Assembly (NCBI RefSeq): GCF_900142105.1
Contig: NZ_FQZS01000006.1
Span: 124,001-188,000 of the forward strand
DNA: 64,000 nt
Direction: 5' to 3'
Source: Lutispora thermophila DSM 19022
GTDB lineage: Bacteria; Bacillota; Clostridia; Lutisporales; Lutisporaceae
Shown here: positions 9,427-19,069 of the stretch, piece by piece
Numbering within the stretch: position 1 is the first letter of the stretch
Layout: each line of letters opens with the position of its first letter
Program-made: the position numbers and the translations under genes
Notes under the pieces: generated by a model
Seen by the model: the letters and a program-made list of their open reading frames with translations, nothing else
Databases searched by the model: none
What the model was told of the DNA's origin: nothing

Positions 9427-11256
9427 ATGAAATGGTATAGAAATCAAAGAATATCAGTAAAGTTAATAATGGGCTTTTTTATTGTGGCTTTCATAACAGG
9501 CTTGATGGGAATAATAGGATTATATAACTTAGGGGTCATAAGTGATAATGCTGAATATTTATATAATTATGCAACAGTACCTATAAAACAGGTATCCAGT
9601 GCACTAAATCTATATCAGGAAAATCGTGTTGAAACTCGCAATTTGGTGCTTATAGAATCAGAAAAGGAGACTGATGAAGCAATCAATGGCATCAAACAAA
9701 GAACAGATGAGATTGAGCAAATAATGGCTGAATACGAGAAAACTATACAGACTGAGACAGGAAGATCATATTATGAAGCTTTTACTACTGCATATGAAGC
9801 TTATCTTCCAATTCTAAATGATATAATTGAATTAGTACAGGATGGAAAAAGAGAAGAGGCATATGCTGTACTATTTAGTGACGGAATGAGGGAGATAGCA
9901 AATAATGTTCAGACTGGCTTACAAGGACTAATAGATACAAGGGCTAAAAATGGCGGAATACAGTATGAAAAGGTAATTAGTGTATACAAGACCACCAGGA
10001 TAACAACAGTAACTTTAGCAGTCGTAAGCGTAACTCTTGCAATAGTATTGGGATTAATAATATCAACAGTTATAAGCAAGCCAATAAACCAAATGGTTGA
10101 GATTGCGGATAAACTGGCATTAGGAGATATAAATGTCGATATTGAAGATACATATAATGATGAGACAGGGAAATTAGCTAAGGCTTTTAATGCTCTGGCT
10201 AATTCAATAAAAGAGCAAACACGTTTGGCAGAGAGGATGGCAGAAGGTGATTTCTCCATATCTGTTGATATTCGTTCGGAAAACGATGTCCTGGGAAAAG
10301 CGCTAAATGTAATGATAAGCAATATTAATGAGCTAATGGGGAATGTTGCAATTTCTGCTGAACAGGTTGCTACTGGATCAAAGCAAATATCTGATTCCAG
10401 CATGGTTCTTTCCGAAGGTTCTACTGAACAGGCCACTTCTATAGAAGAACTTACTGCTTCTTTGGAAGAGATTTCATCACAGACAGAGAATAATGCAAAT
10501 AATGCAAATAAAGCCAATGAATTGACAAGGGCAGTCAAAGCTAATGCTGATCGAGGTAATGAGCAAATGAAGCAAATGCTTAAGGCCATGGAGGAAATCA
10601 ATATCTCCTCAAACAGTATAAATAAAATCATAAAAGTGATCGATGATATTGCTTTCCAAACCAATATACTTGCGCTAAATGCAGCAGTGGAAGCTGCCCG
10701 GGCAGGACAATATGGAAAAGGCTTTGCCGTAGTTGCAGAAGAAGTAAGGACTTTGGCTGCAAAATCAGCAGATGCGGCAAAAGAGACAACTGAGCTCATT
10801 GAGAATTCAATCAGCAAGGTAAATGAAGGAACAAAAATAGCTAGTGAAACAGCCGATTCTCTAAGTAGTATTGTTAATGAAATAGATAAGGTATATGAGC
10901 TTATCAATAATATAGCAACGGCCTCCAATGAACAAGCTGCTGGAATCAGTCAAATAAGTCAAGGCATTGTTCAGGTTTCAAATGTTGTTCAGACAAATTC
11001 TTCAACAGCAGAAGAAACCGCTGCTGCCAGTGAAGAGCTTGCAAATCAGGCTGAACTACTGCAGAATTTCATAAGTAAATTCAAGTTAAAAAAGACTAAT
11101 ATAAGTAAAAATGGCATCAGCAAATTAAACCCCGAAATCCTTGATATGATTGAATCAATAGTAAAAACCAATAAAGATGCTAATAATGACAACGATAAAT
11201 CTGTTGATGGGAGGCCAAGCATCATATTGAATGATAGTGAGTTTGGGAAATATTAA
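9427..11256 (+). CDS. Methyl-accepting chemotaxis protein, 4HB type, with EFGKY tail
   Basis: A 609-residue receptor. It has an N-terminal membrane helix, a helical extracellular sensor of the four-helix-bundle type (about 35-190), a second membrane helix (about 192-215), a HAMP domain, and a long methylation and signalling coiled coil. The hairpin tip reads [20 protein letters not shown], the canonical CheA/CheW contact. The C-terminus ends in DSEFGKY after a flexible linker, shared with the receptor at 22809. GGAGGGG precedes the ATG. The ligand is unknown. Its place between cheW and cheR is unusual only in that receptors are often outside the operon. Confidence 0.93.
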   Translation: MKWYRNQRISVKLIMGFFIVAFITGLMGIIGLYNLGVISDNAEYLYNYATVPIKQVSSALNLYQENRVETRNLVLIESEKETDEAINGIKQRTDEIEQIMAEYEKTIQTETGRSYYEAFTTAYEAYLPILNDIIELVQDGKREEAYAVLFSDGMREIANNVQTGLQGLIDTRAKNGGIQYEKVISVYKTTRITTVTLAVVSVTLAIVLGLIISTVISKPINQMVEIADKLALGDINVDIEDTYNDETGKLAKAFNALANSIKEQTRLAERMAEGDFSISVDIRSENDVLGKALNVMISNINELMGNVAISAEQVATGSKQISDSSMVLSEGSTEQATSIEELTASLEEISSQTENNANNANKANELTRAVKANADRGNEQMKQMLKAMEEINISSNSINKIIKVIDDIAFQTNILALNAAVEAARAGQYGKGFAVVAEEVRTLAAKSADAAKETTELIENSISKVNEGTKIASETADSLSSIVNEIDKVYELINNIATASNEQAAGISQISQGIVQVSNVVQTNSSTAEETAAASEELANQAELLQNFISKFKLKKTNISKNGISKLNPEILDMIESIVKTNKDANNDNDKSVDGRPSIILNDSEFGKY

Positions 11257-11299
11257 TTAAGGAATATTATATAACTAAATAGTTAGGTGGGTTTAAACT

Positions 11300-12115
11300 A
11301 TGATTACAATTACAAAAAATGAATTTAAAAGATTGGCAGAATACATAGAAAATAATTATGGTATTCGTTTGAAAGAGGAAAAAAAGTCCCTTGTAATCAA
11401 TAGATTATATCATGAATTGGTTAATAGTAATTGTAAAAACTTCACCGAGTATTATGAATATATCCTTTCTGATAAGTCTGGTAAGGCTATAACAACACTA
11501 ATCAATAAAATAACAACCAATCATACATTTTTTATGAGGGAAGCAGATCATTTCCAATATTTCAGGGATAAAGTGCTTCCCTATCTTTCTACAACGGTAA
11601 AAGATAAGGATTTAAGGATATGGAGTGCTGGATGCTCATCTGGTCAAGAACCCTATACTCTTGCCATGATAATAGATGATTATTTTAAGAATGATAAAAT
11701 ACAGTGGGATACGAAAATACTTGCCACGGATATTTCAAGTAAAGTACTTAATGAAGCCATTAATGGAGTATATAACAAGGATGAAATAGAGTCTTTGCCA
11801 TCACTATGGAGATTGAATTATTTTCAAAAGCTTGATAACGGAAGCTATATGATAATTGATGAGATTAAGCAAGAAGTAATCTATAGAAAATTTAATCTTA
11901 TGGAGAAGACTTTCCCCTTTCGCAAAAAATTACATGTTATTTTTTGCCGTAATGTCATGATCTATTTTGATCATAAGACTAAGATTGAGCTTGTTAAGAA
12001 ATTCTATGATATCATGGAGTATGGAGGATATTTATTTATCGGACATACTGAATCAATACCTCGTAACGAAACAGGATTTAAGTATGTTATGCCATCAGTC
12101 TACAGGAAGGTATGA
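11300..12115 (+). CDS. cheR: Chemotaxis protein methyltransferase CheR
   Basis: A 271-residue SAM-dependent methyltransferase that methylates receptor glutamates. A helical N-terminal domain (about 1-75) is followed by the catalytic domain with the SAM-binding WSAGCSSGQEPYT, the acidic DIS region, and FCRNVMIYFD near the C-terminus. AGGTGG lies about 10 bases upstream of the ATG. Its stop is 31 bases before the cheB start. Length and motifs are standard. Confidence 0.95.
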   Translation: MITITKNEFKRLAEYIENNYGIRLKEEKKSLVINRLYHELVNSNCKNFTEYYEYILSDKSGKAITTLINKITTNHTFFMREADHFQYFRDKVLPYLSTTVKDKDLRIWSAGCSSGQEPYTLAMIIDDYFKNDKIQWDTKILATDISSKVLNEAINGVYNKDEIESLPSLWRLNYFQKLDNGSYMIIDEIKQEVIYRKFNLMEKTFPFRKKLHVIFCRNVMIYFDHKTKIELVKKFYDIMEYGGYLFIGHTESIPRNETGFKYVMPSVYRKV

Positions 12116-12146
12116 AGTTGGGATTAAAGCAAAAAGAGGTGATTAC

Positions 12147-13172
12147 ATGAGAATCAAAAGAACTATAAGAGTATTAGTAGTTGATGATAGCGTTGTTTTT
12201 CGGGAATTGCTATCTAGGGGTATCTCATCGGAGCCAGGAATAGAAGTGGTAGCTACAGCAAAAGATCCCTTTGATGCAAGAGATAAGATATTGCAGTTTG
12301 AGCCTGATGTAATGACTTGTGATGTGGAAATGCCAAAGATGAACGGCATAGAGTTCATACGCAGGCTCATTCCACAATATCCTATACCTGTTATTGTTGT
12401 AAGCTCAGTAAGTAGCGCTGTTTTTGAAGCCATGGATGCAGGTGCAGTTGATTTTGTAGTTAAACCATATATGGGGGAGAAAAAAAGTCTGGAACGTTTT
12501 ATCTATGATATGATTGAGAAAATAAAGATTGCTTCGACTGCAAAGATAGTTCAAAATGCAGCAAAAAGCAGCGTATATTCCAATAGTGTAAATGAGAGTT
12601 TTGATGCAAGCAAAATAATTGCCATAGGAGCTTCTACAGGAGGAACGGAAGCTATATCCAAAATATTAAAAAACATGCCGGCTAAAATACCCGGAATGGT
12701 AATAGTTCAACATATACCACCTGTATTTTCAAGGCTTTTTGCCGAAAGATTGAATACTTCAACTAATCTAAATGTAAAAGAAGCACAAAATGGAGATTAT
12801 GTTGAACAGGGGAAGGTGCTTATAGCGCCAGGAGATAAACATATGAGAATAAGAAAGATATCAGGCAGATATAGAGTAGAGTGCTTTAAAGGTGACAAGG
12901 TAAATGGACATTGCCCATCGGTTGATGTATTGTTTGAGTCTGTTGCTAAGGTAGCAGGAAAAGATGCTGTAGGAGTTATCCTTACCGGAATGGGTTATGA
13001 TGGAGCCAAAGGGTTATTGGCAATGAAAAGAAACGGAGCACAAACAATTGGTCAGGATGAAAATTCATCCGTAGTTTATGGTATGCCAAAAGTTGCTTAC
13101 AATATTGGTGCGGTCAGCAAGCAAGTATCATTGGATAAGATAGCAGCTTCTATACTGGAGATGTTGAAATAA
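12147..13172 (+). CDS. cheB: Protein-glutamate methylesterase CheB
   Basis: A 341-residue response regulator that removes receptor methyl groups. The N-terminal receiver has D13/D14 and phosphoacceptor D59 (TCDVEMP). The C-terminal methylesterase has nucleophile S163 in GASTGGT, the His of QHIPPVFS, and the Asp of GMGYDGA. The long upstream open frame is ignored because GAGGTGAT lies just before ATG 12147. It is the last gene of the che operon. No cheC, cheD or cheV is seen in the window. Confidence 0.95.
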   Translation: MRIKRTIRVLVVDDSVVFRELLSRGISSEPGIEVVATAKDPFDARDKILQFEPDVMTCDVEMPKMNGIEFIRRLIPQYPIPVIVVSSVSSAVFEAMDAGAVDFVVKPYMGEKKSLERFIYDMIEKIKIASTAKIVQNAAKSSVYSNSVNESFDASKIIAIGASTGGTEAISKILKNMPAKIPGMVIVQHIPPVFSRLFAERLNTSTNLNVKEAQNGDYVEQGKVLIAPGDKHMRIRKISGRYRVECFKGDKVNGHCPSVDVLFESVAKVAGKDAVGVILTGMGYDGAKGLLAMKRNGAQTIGQDENSSVVYGMPKVAYNIGAVSKQVSLDKIAASILEMLK

Positions 13173-13303
13173 ATCAATTCATCAGATACATCCTTTCTAA
13201 TTTAATCTTCTTATAATATTCAGATAGAATTCAGATATTGAACAATTGCACTTCAGTTTCATGGATTAGAATAAAGCCATCTCAAAGAAAAGGGGCATGT
13301 GAA

Positions 13304-13981
13304 ATGAACAAATTCCATGGCAGACACGAACTGAAGCATTATATAAATTATGCCGATGTAATAGAGCTTAGATCAAGGCTCCCTTTTGTAGCTAGACCCG
13401 ATGAAAACTCCTTGGACGGAAAAGGATATCGGGTCAAAAGTCTTTATTTTGACAATTATAACGACAAAGTATTAAGGGAAAAGTTAGATAGCGTAAAAGA
13501 GCGTGAAAAATTTCGCTTGCGATTATATAATAACGACACATCTTTTATACGCCTTGAGAAAAAGAGCAAAAAAAGCGGCATTTGTTTTAAGGAAAGTGCT
13601 TTCATATCAGAGGATGAATGCAGGCGAATACTGGATGGTGACTTTGTTGTATTAAAGGAAAAAGGAAATCCCCTGTGCTTGGAACTTTATGCAAAAATGT
13701 ATTATCAGCAGCTTAGGCCGAAAAACATTGTAGATTATTTTCGTGAGGCTTACGTTTATCCAATAGGTAATGTAAGGGTTACTATGGATTATGATATTCG
13801 CACAAGCCAAAGCATACATGATTTTTTGAAAGAAGAACCTGTTTCCATACCCATTTCGGGAGTTTATATTCTGGAAGTGAAGTATGACAACTTCTTGCCA
13901 GAGATTATACGTGGCATAGTGTCTCTTTCCAGCAGAAGGAGCACTTCATTTTCTAAATATGTGTCAGCAAGAATTATATAA
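13304..13981 (+). CDS. VTC-domain protein (polyphosphate polymerase-like)
   Basis: A 225-residue protein made of one VTC domain, the fold of the yeast vacuolar polyphosphate polymerase Vtc4. Visible hallmarks are RHELKHYI at the N-terminus, the SLYFD strand, basic REKFRLRLY and the ExKxK-type LEKKSKKS. These charged residues line the triphosphate tunnel in the family. ATG 13304 follows AGGGG and gives the family N-terminus; the longer frame from 13238 adds unrelated residues. It is followed within 17 bases by a DUF4956 gene and then cotH, an order that recurs in clostridia. Polyphosphate synthesis by bacterial members is inferred. Confidence 0.82.
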   Translation: MNKFHGRHELKHYINYADVIELRSRLPFVARPDENSLDGKGYRVKSLYFDNYNDKVLREKLDSVKEREKFRLRLYNNDTSFIRLEKKSKKSGICFKESAFISEDECRRILDGDFVVLKEKGNPLCLELYAKMYYQQLRPKNIVDYFREAYVYPIGNVRVTMDYDIRTSQSIHDFLKEEPVSIPISGVYILEVKYDNFLPEIIRGIVSLSSRRSTSFSKYVSARII

Positions 13982-13998
13982 ATAGGAGGCAAATTAGG

Positions 13999-14670
13999 AT
14001 GACTTTTAAAGATGTTTTCAAATCTAGCTTTCTGGAAAAAGCAGCAGAGTTTTCTATTTTGGATGTGGCCCTTGCAATGCTTCTTTCATTTGCTATTGGA
14101 TTGTTCATATTCTATGTTTATAAAAAAACCTTTGCGGGGGTTATGTACTCAGCGTCATTTGGTGTTTCCATAATGGCCATGACCATGATCACAACCCTTA
14201 TTATTTTGGCAGTAACATCAAACCTTGTTTTGTCCCTTGGTATGGTAGGCGCTTTGTCTATTGTTCGTTTTAGAACAGCTGTTAAAGAACCCCTTGATAT
14301 TGCATTTCTGTTTTGGGCAATTTCAGCAGGTATTGTCATAGGATCAGGATTGATTCCACTTTCCATAGTCGGGTCAGTATTCATTGGTATTATGTTGCTT
14401 ATTTTTGTCAATAAGAAAAGCAACGATACACCATATATAATAGTGCTCAATCTCGAAAGCGATGAAGCTGAAAATCATTGCATGAAAATGATAAAAAACA
14501 AGACAAAGAAAAGTTTAATCAAAGCAAAAACTGTTTCTCAAAACGGCATAGAGCTTACTGTTGAAGTACGACTTCTGGATATGTCAGCAAAGCTTCTAAA
14601 TGAATTGCTAACAATAAATGGAGTTAAAAATGCTTGCCTTGTAAGTTACAATGGTGAATATGCAAACTAA
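13999..14670 (+). CDS. DUF4956 domain membrane protein
   Basis: A 223-residue protein with about four membrane helices in the first 140 residues, including the conserved GALSIVRFRTAVKEP segment, then a soluble C-terminal domain of about 75 residues. The family has no assigned biochemical role. It is usually coded next to VTC-domain and CotH proteins, as here. It may be the membrane partner of the VTC protein; this is inference from gene order. GGAGG lies 12 bases before the ATG. Confidence 0.85.
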   Translation: MTFKDVFKSSFLEKAAEFSILDVALAMLLSFAIGLFIFYVYKKTFAGVMYSASFGVSIMAMTMITTLIILAVTSNLVLSLGMVGALSIVRFRTAVKEPLDIAFLFWAISAGIVIGSGLIPLSIVGSVFIGIMLLIFVNKKSNDTPYIIVLNLESDEAENHCMKMIKNKTKKSLIKAKTVSQNGIELTVEVRLLDMSAKLLNELLTINGVKNACLVSYNGEYAN

Positions 14671-14694
14671 GCATGAGGAAACCGAGGTGAAAAC

Positions 14695-16635
14695 ATGATA
14701 AAAAGTGATAAAATAAATATAATTGTTGCAGTTGCTGTAGTTTTCGCCTTGATGGTAAGCATTGCTCTTGTTGGAATTGGCAATATGCAAGGGAAAAACA
14801 GCAATGTGAAAACCGAGCCGGAATATGCCACTAAGATTTTTGGGTCAGATATAATTTCTATTGAGATAATTGCAGATGAAGATGATTGGCAGGAAATGCT
14901 GGATAACGCAATAAATGAGCAATATATCATGGCTGATGTGATTGTTAACGGTGTGAAATTTCAAAATGTAGGTATTCGTCCAAAGGGAAATTCCAGCTTA
15001 ACTCAGGTGGCAAGTTCTGATAGCAAACGATATAGCTTTCGATTGCAATTTGACGAATATATTAAGGGACAAACATGCTTTGGACTTGAGAGCTTTGTCG
15101 TCAATAATATGATTGGAGATAATACCTATATGAAGGAATATGTCTCCTATGACCTTATGAGCGAAATAGGAGTGAATGCTCCCTATTTTGGTTATGCAGA
15201 TATAAAAGTTAATGGTGAGAGTTGGGGGTTGTACCTAGCAGTGGAGCTGTATAATGACAGCTATGAGCAGCGGGTTTTTGGAGATACATCAGGAATGCTT
15301 TATAATGTGAAAAGCATTGATATGAATGGTGATGGTGGAAATCCTCCTGGAAGACCAGTAGAAAATGCTCCAAACATGCCTGACATGCAAGATGACGAAA
15401 CGAAAATGCCCTTTGGTGGACAATCTCAGCAAAGCAAAGGTTTTCAACAAGAACCTGACAATAAAGGAAATCAATCTTTCATACCATTAGATGTGGACTC
15501 AATTCCGAATCCTAAATCACCGTTTGATTCAGATAATGCTGATTCCTCAGAAAAAAACTCTCCGGAAAGAATGGATGGTTATGGAAAAGATATGGATAGA
15601 AATTTAAAAGGAAAGGGTGGACCGGGCAATTCGGGGGGTAGTCTTGAATATGTAGATGATAACACAGAAAGTTATAGTGCTATTTTTAACAATGTTGTAG
15701 GAAAAGGAACGGAAAAGGATTTTCTGCGGGTTGTTAAAGCTATTAAGGCGCTTTCGAAAGGTGAAGATCTTGAAACCTATTTTGATGTTGACAGGATTCT
15801 GCGTTATTTGGCAGCCCATACTATTGTTGTAAACTTGGATAGCTATAACTCCAGTATGGCACAAAATTACTACATCTATGAGCGTGATGGTCAGGTTATA
15901 ATTTTGCCATGGGATTATAACCTTGCTTGGGGCGGATTTCAAAGTAGCAGTGCATCCTCTGTGATCAACTTCCCCATTGATACCCCGGTAAGTGGTGTTG
16001 AAATGTCAAGCCGCCCGTTGCTAGAAAAGTTGTTGGCAAATAGTCAATATTTAGAGTTATATCACAGCTATTTGCAGCAGTTGATAGATAATTATTTTGC
16101 CAACGGTAAGTTTGAACAAAAAGTTAATGAGATTGATGCTCTGATTTCAGAATATGTAAAAAATGATGCAACTGCATTTTGCACCTATGAGGAGTACAAG
16201 ACCGCTGTATCTACCTTTATTGCACTTGGCAATCTACGAGCACAAAGTGTGCAGGGTCAGCTTGACGGTACAATACCATCAACCACAGCAGAACAAAATG
16301 CAAATCCAACTCAGTTAATATCAGCAGGAGATTTGAAGCTATCTGATCTAGGCAGTATGAAGGGCGGAAGGAAAGGAAATAATATGGATTTTTCGAGAGT
16401 AATAAGAGATGAGCAGTTTGGCAGTATGCTCCAAAGTGGTGATCAAAGGATTCATCCTGATGATAATGGCAAGATGATACAGGAAATACAAAAAAATGAT
16501 GTAGTGAATTCTCAGGGTTTGAACTTTTCATCGGATAAAGAGTTAGCGCGTAATAGCTTAGTCCTCGTAGGCGGGTTAATATTTGTACAAATCGTTGCTA
16601 TTATATTTGCAGCAAAGTACAAAAAGAGATATTGA
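14695..16635 (+). CDS. CotH family protein kinase, membrane anchored
   Basis: A 646-residue CotH-type atypical kinase; in Bacillus CotH phosphorylates spore coat proteins. It has an N-terminal membrane helix (about 7-26), a CotH N-lobe with RPKGNSSL and GLYLAVEL, and the catalytic ILPWDYNLAWGG motif near residue 405. A C-terminal membrane helix (about 620-640) ends in KYKKRY. Residues about 214-318 are a low-complexity insertion rich in Pro, Gly, Asn, Gln and Asp between the lobes. The double membrane anchor and the insertion set it apart from soluble coat CotH. It is the third gene of the VTC-DUF4956-CotH operon. It might act at the cell surface rather than only in spores. Confidence 0.85.
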   Translation: MIKSDKINIIVAVAVVFALMVSIALVGIGNMQGKNSNVKTEPEYATKIFGSDIISIEIIADEDDWQEMLDNAINEQYIMADVIVNGVKFQNVGIRPKGNSSLTQVASSDSKRYSFRLQFDEYIKGQTCFGLESFVVNNMIGDNTYMKEYVSYDLMSEIGVNAPYFGYADIKVNGESWGLYLAVELYNDSYEQRVFGDTSGMLYNVKSIDMNGDGGNPPGRPVENAPNMPDMQDDETKMPFGGQSQQSKGFQQEPDNKGNQSFIPLDVDSIPNPKSPFDSDNADSSEKNSPERMDGYGKDMDRNLKGKGGPGNSGGSLEYVDDNTESYSAIFNNVVGKGTEKDFLRVVKAIKALSKGEDLETYFDVDRILRYLAAHTIVVNLDSYNSSMAQNYYIYERDGQVIILPWDYNLAWGGFQSSSASSVINFPIDTPVSGVEMSSRPLLEKLLANSQYLELYHSYLQQLIDNYFANGKFEQKVNEIDALISEYVKNDATAFCTYEEYKTAVSTFIALGNLRAQSVQGQLDGTIPSTTAEQNANPTQLISAGDLKLSDLGSMKGGRKGNNMDFSRVIRDEQFGSMLQSGDQRIHPDDNGKMIQEIQKNDVVNSQGLNFSSDKELARNSLVLVGGLIFVQIVAIIFAAKYKKRY

Positions 16636-16726
16636 GACTGATGCCCCATAATCTTTGCCTTTCGCGGCAGGCTTTTCTATGAGAAAAGAAAATCATAATA
16701 AGATGTTGAGAAAGGGATGAACATAA

Positions 16727-17413
16727 ATGGCTAAAATTCTAATATGCGATGATGAAGCAGCGCTTCGTGCAGTAATAAAAAGATACGCCGTCTTTGAAGG
16801 TCATGAAGTTATGGATGCAGGAGATGGTATGGAAGCAGTTGAGCTTTGCCGTAACAACATCTTTGATATAATCATCATGGATATTATGATGCCAGAATTA
16901 GATGGTTTTTCTGCCGTTAAGGAAATTCGCAAGTTTTCCGACACACCTATAATCATGCTGTCTGCTCGGGGTGAGGAGTATGATAAGGTGTTGGGTTTTG
17001 AGCTTGGGGTTGATGATTATGTTGTTAAGCCTTTTTCTTCAAAAGAAATTATGCTCAGAATAGATGCCATTTTGCGTAGAGTAGGTAAAAGCAAGCCTGC
17101 AAAGCGGGATGATGAGGGGCATGTTATATTTGAGAAGGATGGACTAAAGGCAGATATGACCGCATATAAGGTTTTCATAGATGGGGTGGAAGTAGATATG
17201 GCACCTAAAGAATATGACCTGTTGTTTTTTCTGATACGAAATAAAAATATTGCAGTACCAAGGGAGAAGATAATGACTGAAGTATGGGGCTTTGATTATT
17301 GTGGCGATGACAGAACATTGGATACACATATGAAACTGCTGCGCAAGTCTTTAGGTCCATATGCCCATTTCATTAAAACTCTCCGCGGATTGGGGTATCG
17401 ACTCGATGGATAA
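16727..17413 (+). CDS. OmpR/PhoB family response regulator
   Basis: A 228-residue two-domain regulator. The receiver has D8/D9, phosphoacceptor D52 (IMDIMMPE) and the VKPF lysine. A winged-helix DNA-binding domain covers about 130-228, with the typical APKEYDLLFFL and TLRGLGYRLDG ends. It overlaps the kinase gene by 8 bases, so the two form one system. Position directly after cotH suggests it controls the VTC-DUF4956-CotH genes. Confidence 0.93.
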   Translation: MAKILICDDEAALRAVIKRYAVFEGHEVMDAGDGMEAVELCRNNIFDIIIMDIMMPELDGFSAVKEIRKFSDTPIIMLSARGEEYDKVLGFELGVDDYVVKPFSSKEIMLRIDAILRRVGKSKPAKRDDEGHVIFEKDGLKADMTAYKVFIDGVEVDMAPKEYDLLFFLIRNKNIAVPREKIMTEVWGFDYCGDDRTLDTHMKLLRKSLGPYAHFIKTLRGLGYRLDG

Positions 17414-18704
17414 GCTTAAGTTAAAATGGAAAATATTCATCTATCTCATAGGCTTTTGTGTCTTATTGCTGGCAATACTATGGATATTTCAGACAATATT
17501 CTTAAGTGATATGTATAAGTTAATCCGTAAGAGGGAGATAGAAAAGGCCATCTCATTGGTGGGGAAAAACATAAGCAGCCCGGATCTTCAGAATATCTTA
17601 TACGAATTGGAAATGAACAAAGAGATAACTGTAAAACCTACAAAAGAGTTTGCGCCACCTATTCGACCTGTTCCTCCTGCTCCTGACAAACATAATCGTG
17701 GACCGGAAACCATTACAAAGGTTCACGAGTATGTTTTAGATGATGGTAGTAAGATTTCTTTAACATTTTATGCCATGATAACTCCCGTTGATTCTACCAT
17801 ATCAACCCTTCAAATGCAGCTTTTAATTATAACGGGGATTATGGTGCTTCTTGCAACTATGCTTGCAATCATCATATCGAAACGCATATCAAATCCTATT
17901 GAGCAAATTAATGAAAGTGCCAAGGCCCTGGCACTTGGCAATTACGAAACAAAGTTTCATGGTAAGGGATATTTGGAGATAAAAGAATTATCTGATACAT
18001 TAAATACTGCTGCTACTGAGCTTTCAAAGGTAGAACGGTTGCGTAGGGAGCTGATGGCTAATGTTTCTCACGATTTAAGAACACCTCTAGCTCTGATATA
18101 CAGTTATGCTGAGATGATGCACGATTTTCCCGATGAAGTCACACCTGAGCAAAGCCAAATAATTATGGATGAGACAAAGCGTCTTACATCCCTTGTAAAC
18201 GATATGCTTGATATTTCACTCCTTGAGTCAGGCGCATCAAAACTAAATAAGATGAATTACAACCTGACAGAAAGCTTGAGAAAAACTATAAAACGCATGA
18301 ATGAACTTGTTAAAAATGAGGGCTATAATCTGGATTTTGAGTATAGTGAAGATATTAGCATACTGGCCGATGAAGTAAAGATGACCCAAGTTTTTTATAA
18401 CCTTTTGCTCAATGCCATCACACATTGTGGTGAAGATAAAACCGTTATTGTACGACAAATCGTCAAAAGAAACTCTGTGAGGATAGAGGTTATCGATCAT
18501 GGAGAAGGAATAGAAGAAGGTGACTTGCCTTATATATGGGAGCGTTACTATAAAGTTGATAAAAAGCATAAAAGGCCTATTATGGGGACAGGTCTTGGTT
18601 TATCTATCGTCAAAACAGTGATTGAAATGCATAATGGCAAATATGGGGTTGAGTCTGAGAAGGGAAAAGGCAGTGTTTTTTGGTTTGAAATTAATTTTGA
18701 ATAA
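17406..18704 (+). CDS. Sensor histidine kinase (HAMP-HisKA-HATPase)
   Basis: A 432-residue membrane kinase. Membrane helices lie at about 8-30 and 148-170 and flank a short extracytoplasmic sensor rich in Pro. HAMP follows, then HisKA with phospho-His H222 in SHDLRTPLA, and an HATPase domain with the N-box LLLNAITH, DHGEGI and GTGLGLSI. ATG 17406 lies inside the regulator stop codon region, an ATGGATAA overlap suggesting translational coupling. Partner: the regulator at 16727. The signal is unknown. Confidence 0.92.
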   Translation: MDKLKLKWKIFIYLIGFCVLLLAILWIFQTIFLSDMYKLIRKREIEKAISLVGKNISSPDLQNILYELEMNKEITVKPTKEFAPPIRPVPPAPDKHNRGPETITKVHEYVLDDGSKISLTFYAMITPVDSTISTLQMQLLIITGIMVLLATMLAIIISKRISNPIEQINESAKALALGNYETKFHGKGYLEIKELSDTLNTAATELSKVERLRRELMANVSHDLRTPLALIYSYAEMMHDFPDEVTPEQSQIIMDETKRLTSLVNDMLDISLLESGASKLNKMNYNLTESLRKTIKRMNELVKNEGYNLDFEYSEDISILADEVKMTQVFYNLLLNAITHCGEDKTVIVRQIVKRNSVRIEVIDHGEGIEEGDLPYIWERYYKVDKKHKRPIMGTGLGLSIVKTVIEMHNGKYGVESEKGKGSVFWFEINFE

Positions 18705-18821
18705 AAACTATAATAAGATATCCATTTAATTATCTCTCTACCAGAAATTAATAATAGAGATTATCAAGTAGAAGAAAATATTGATAACTAATCCAAATTT
18801 TGATATAATCTAACTTGAAAC

Positions 18822-18849
18822 GACAAAACAATTATGTTTTGTCCTTTTT
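18822..18849 (+). terminator. Terminator of the two-component operon
   Basis: Stem GACAAAAC / GTTTTGTC with a 6-base loop, then CTTTTT. A copy of the dispersed repeat begins immediately after the T run. Confidence 0.8.
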
Positions 18850-18953
18850 ATAATGATAGGAAAGTTTAAATTTTAATTTATACTTTCCGAAAAAGTATTT
18901 CAAGAAAGGCTTCCTTGATTGTAATAAATGCTTCCATAAGAAGGCTTTCTTAA
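18850..18953 (+). repeat. Dispersed structured repeat, copy A
   Basis: About 104 bases. First half: GGAAAGT (18859-18865) can pair with ACTTTCC (18882-18888). Second half: AAGAAAG and CTTTCTT close a hairpin whose loop holds AAATGCTTCC (18926-18935). The same layout recurs at 21382, 53712 and, degraded, at 61872. The copy sits directly after a terminator and before copy E. Confidence 0.75.
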
Positions 18954-18954
18954 T

Positions 18955-19045
18955 AATGCATGGAAAGCATAAATTTATAAGTTCTATGCATTTCAGAAAA
19001 GGCTGATTTGTTGCTAAAGTACTTCTAATATAAGCATTTCTTATT
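18955..19045 (+). repeat. Dispersed structured repeat, degenerate tandem copy E
   Basis: A diverged second copy directly behind copy A. TGCAT (18957-18961) pairs with ATGCA (18986-18990), the position held by ACCCAT/ATGGGT in copy B. TTTCAGAAAAGGC and a terminal TTTCTTAT match the common pattern. It ends just before the RBS of the receptor gene at 19070, so it may lie in that gene's leader. Confidence 0.55.
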
Positions 19046-19069
19046 TCTATGCTTGGATAGGATGATGAT

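Noticed and set aside
9909-10928. Minus-strand frame of 339 codons inside the first 4HB receptor gene
   Set aside because: It has no ribosome site and its residue pattern mirrors the coiled-coil codons of the receptor on the other strand. It is a shadow frame.
18850-19045. Possible c-di-GMP riboswitch before the Cache receptor, as is common before clostridial chemoreceptors
   Set aside because: The conserved GEMM core bases are absent. The region is instead explained by two copies of the dispersed repeat.
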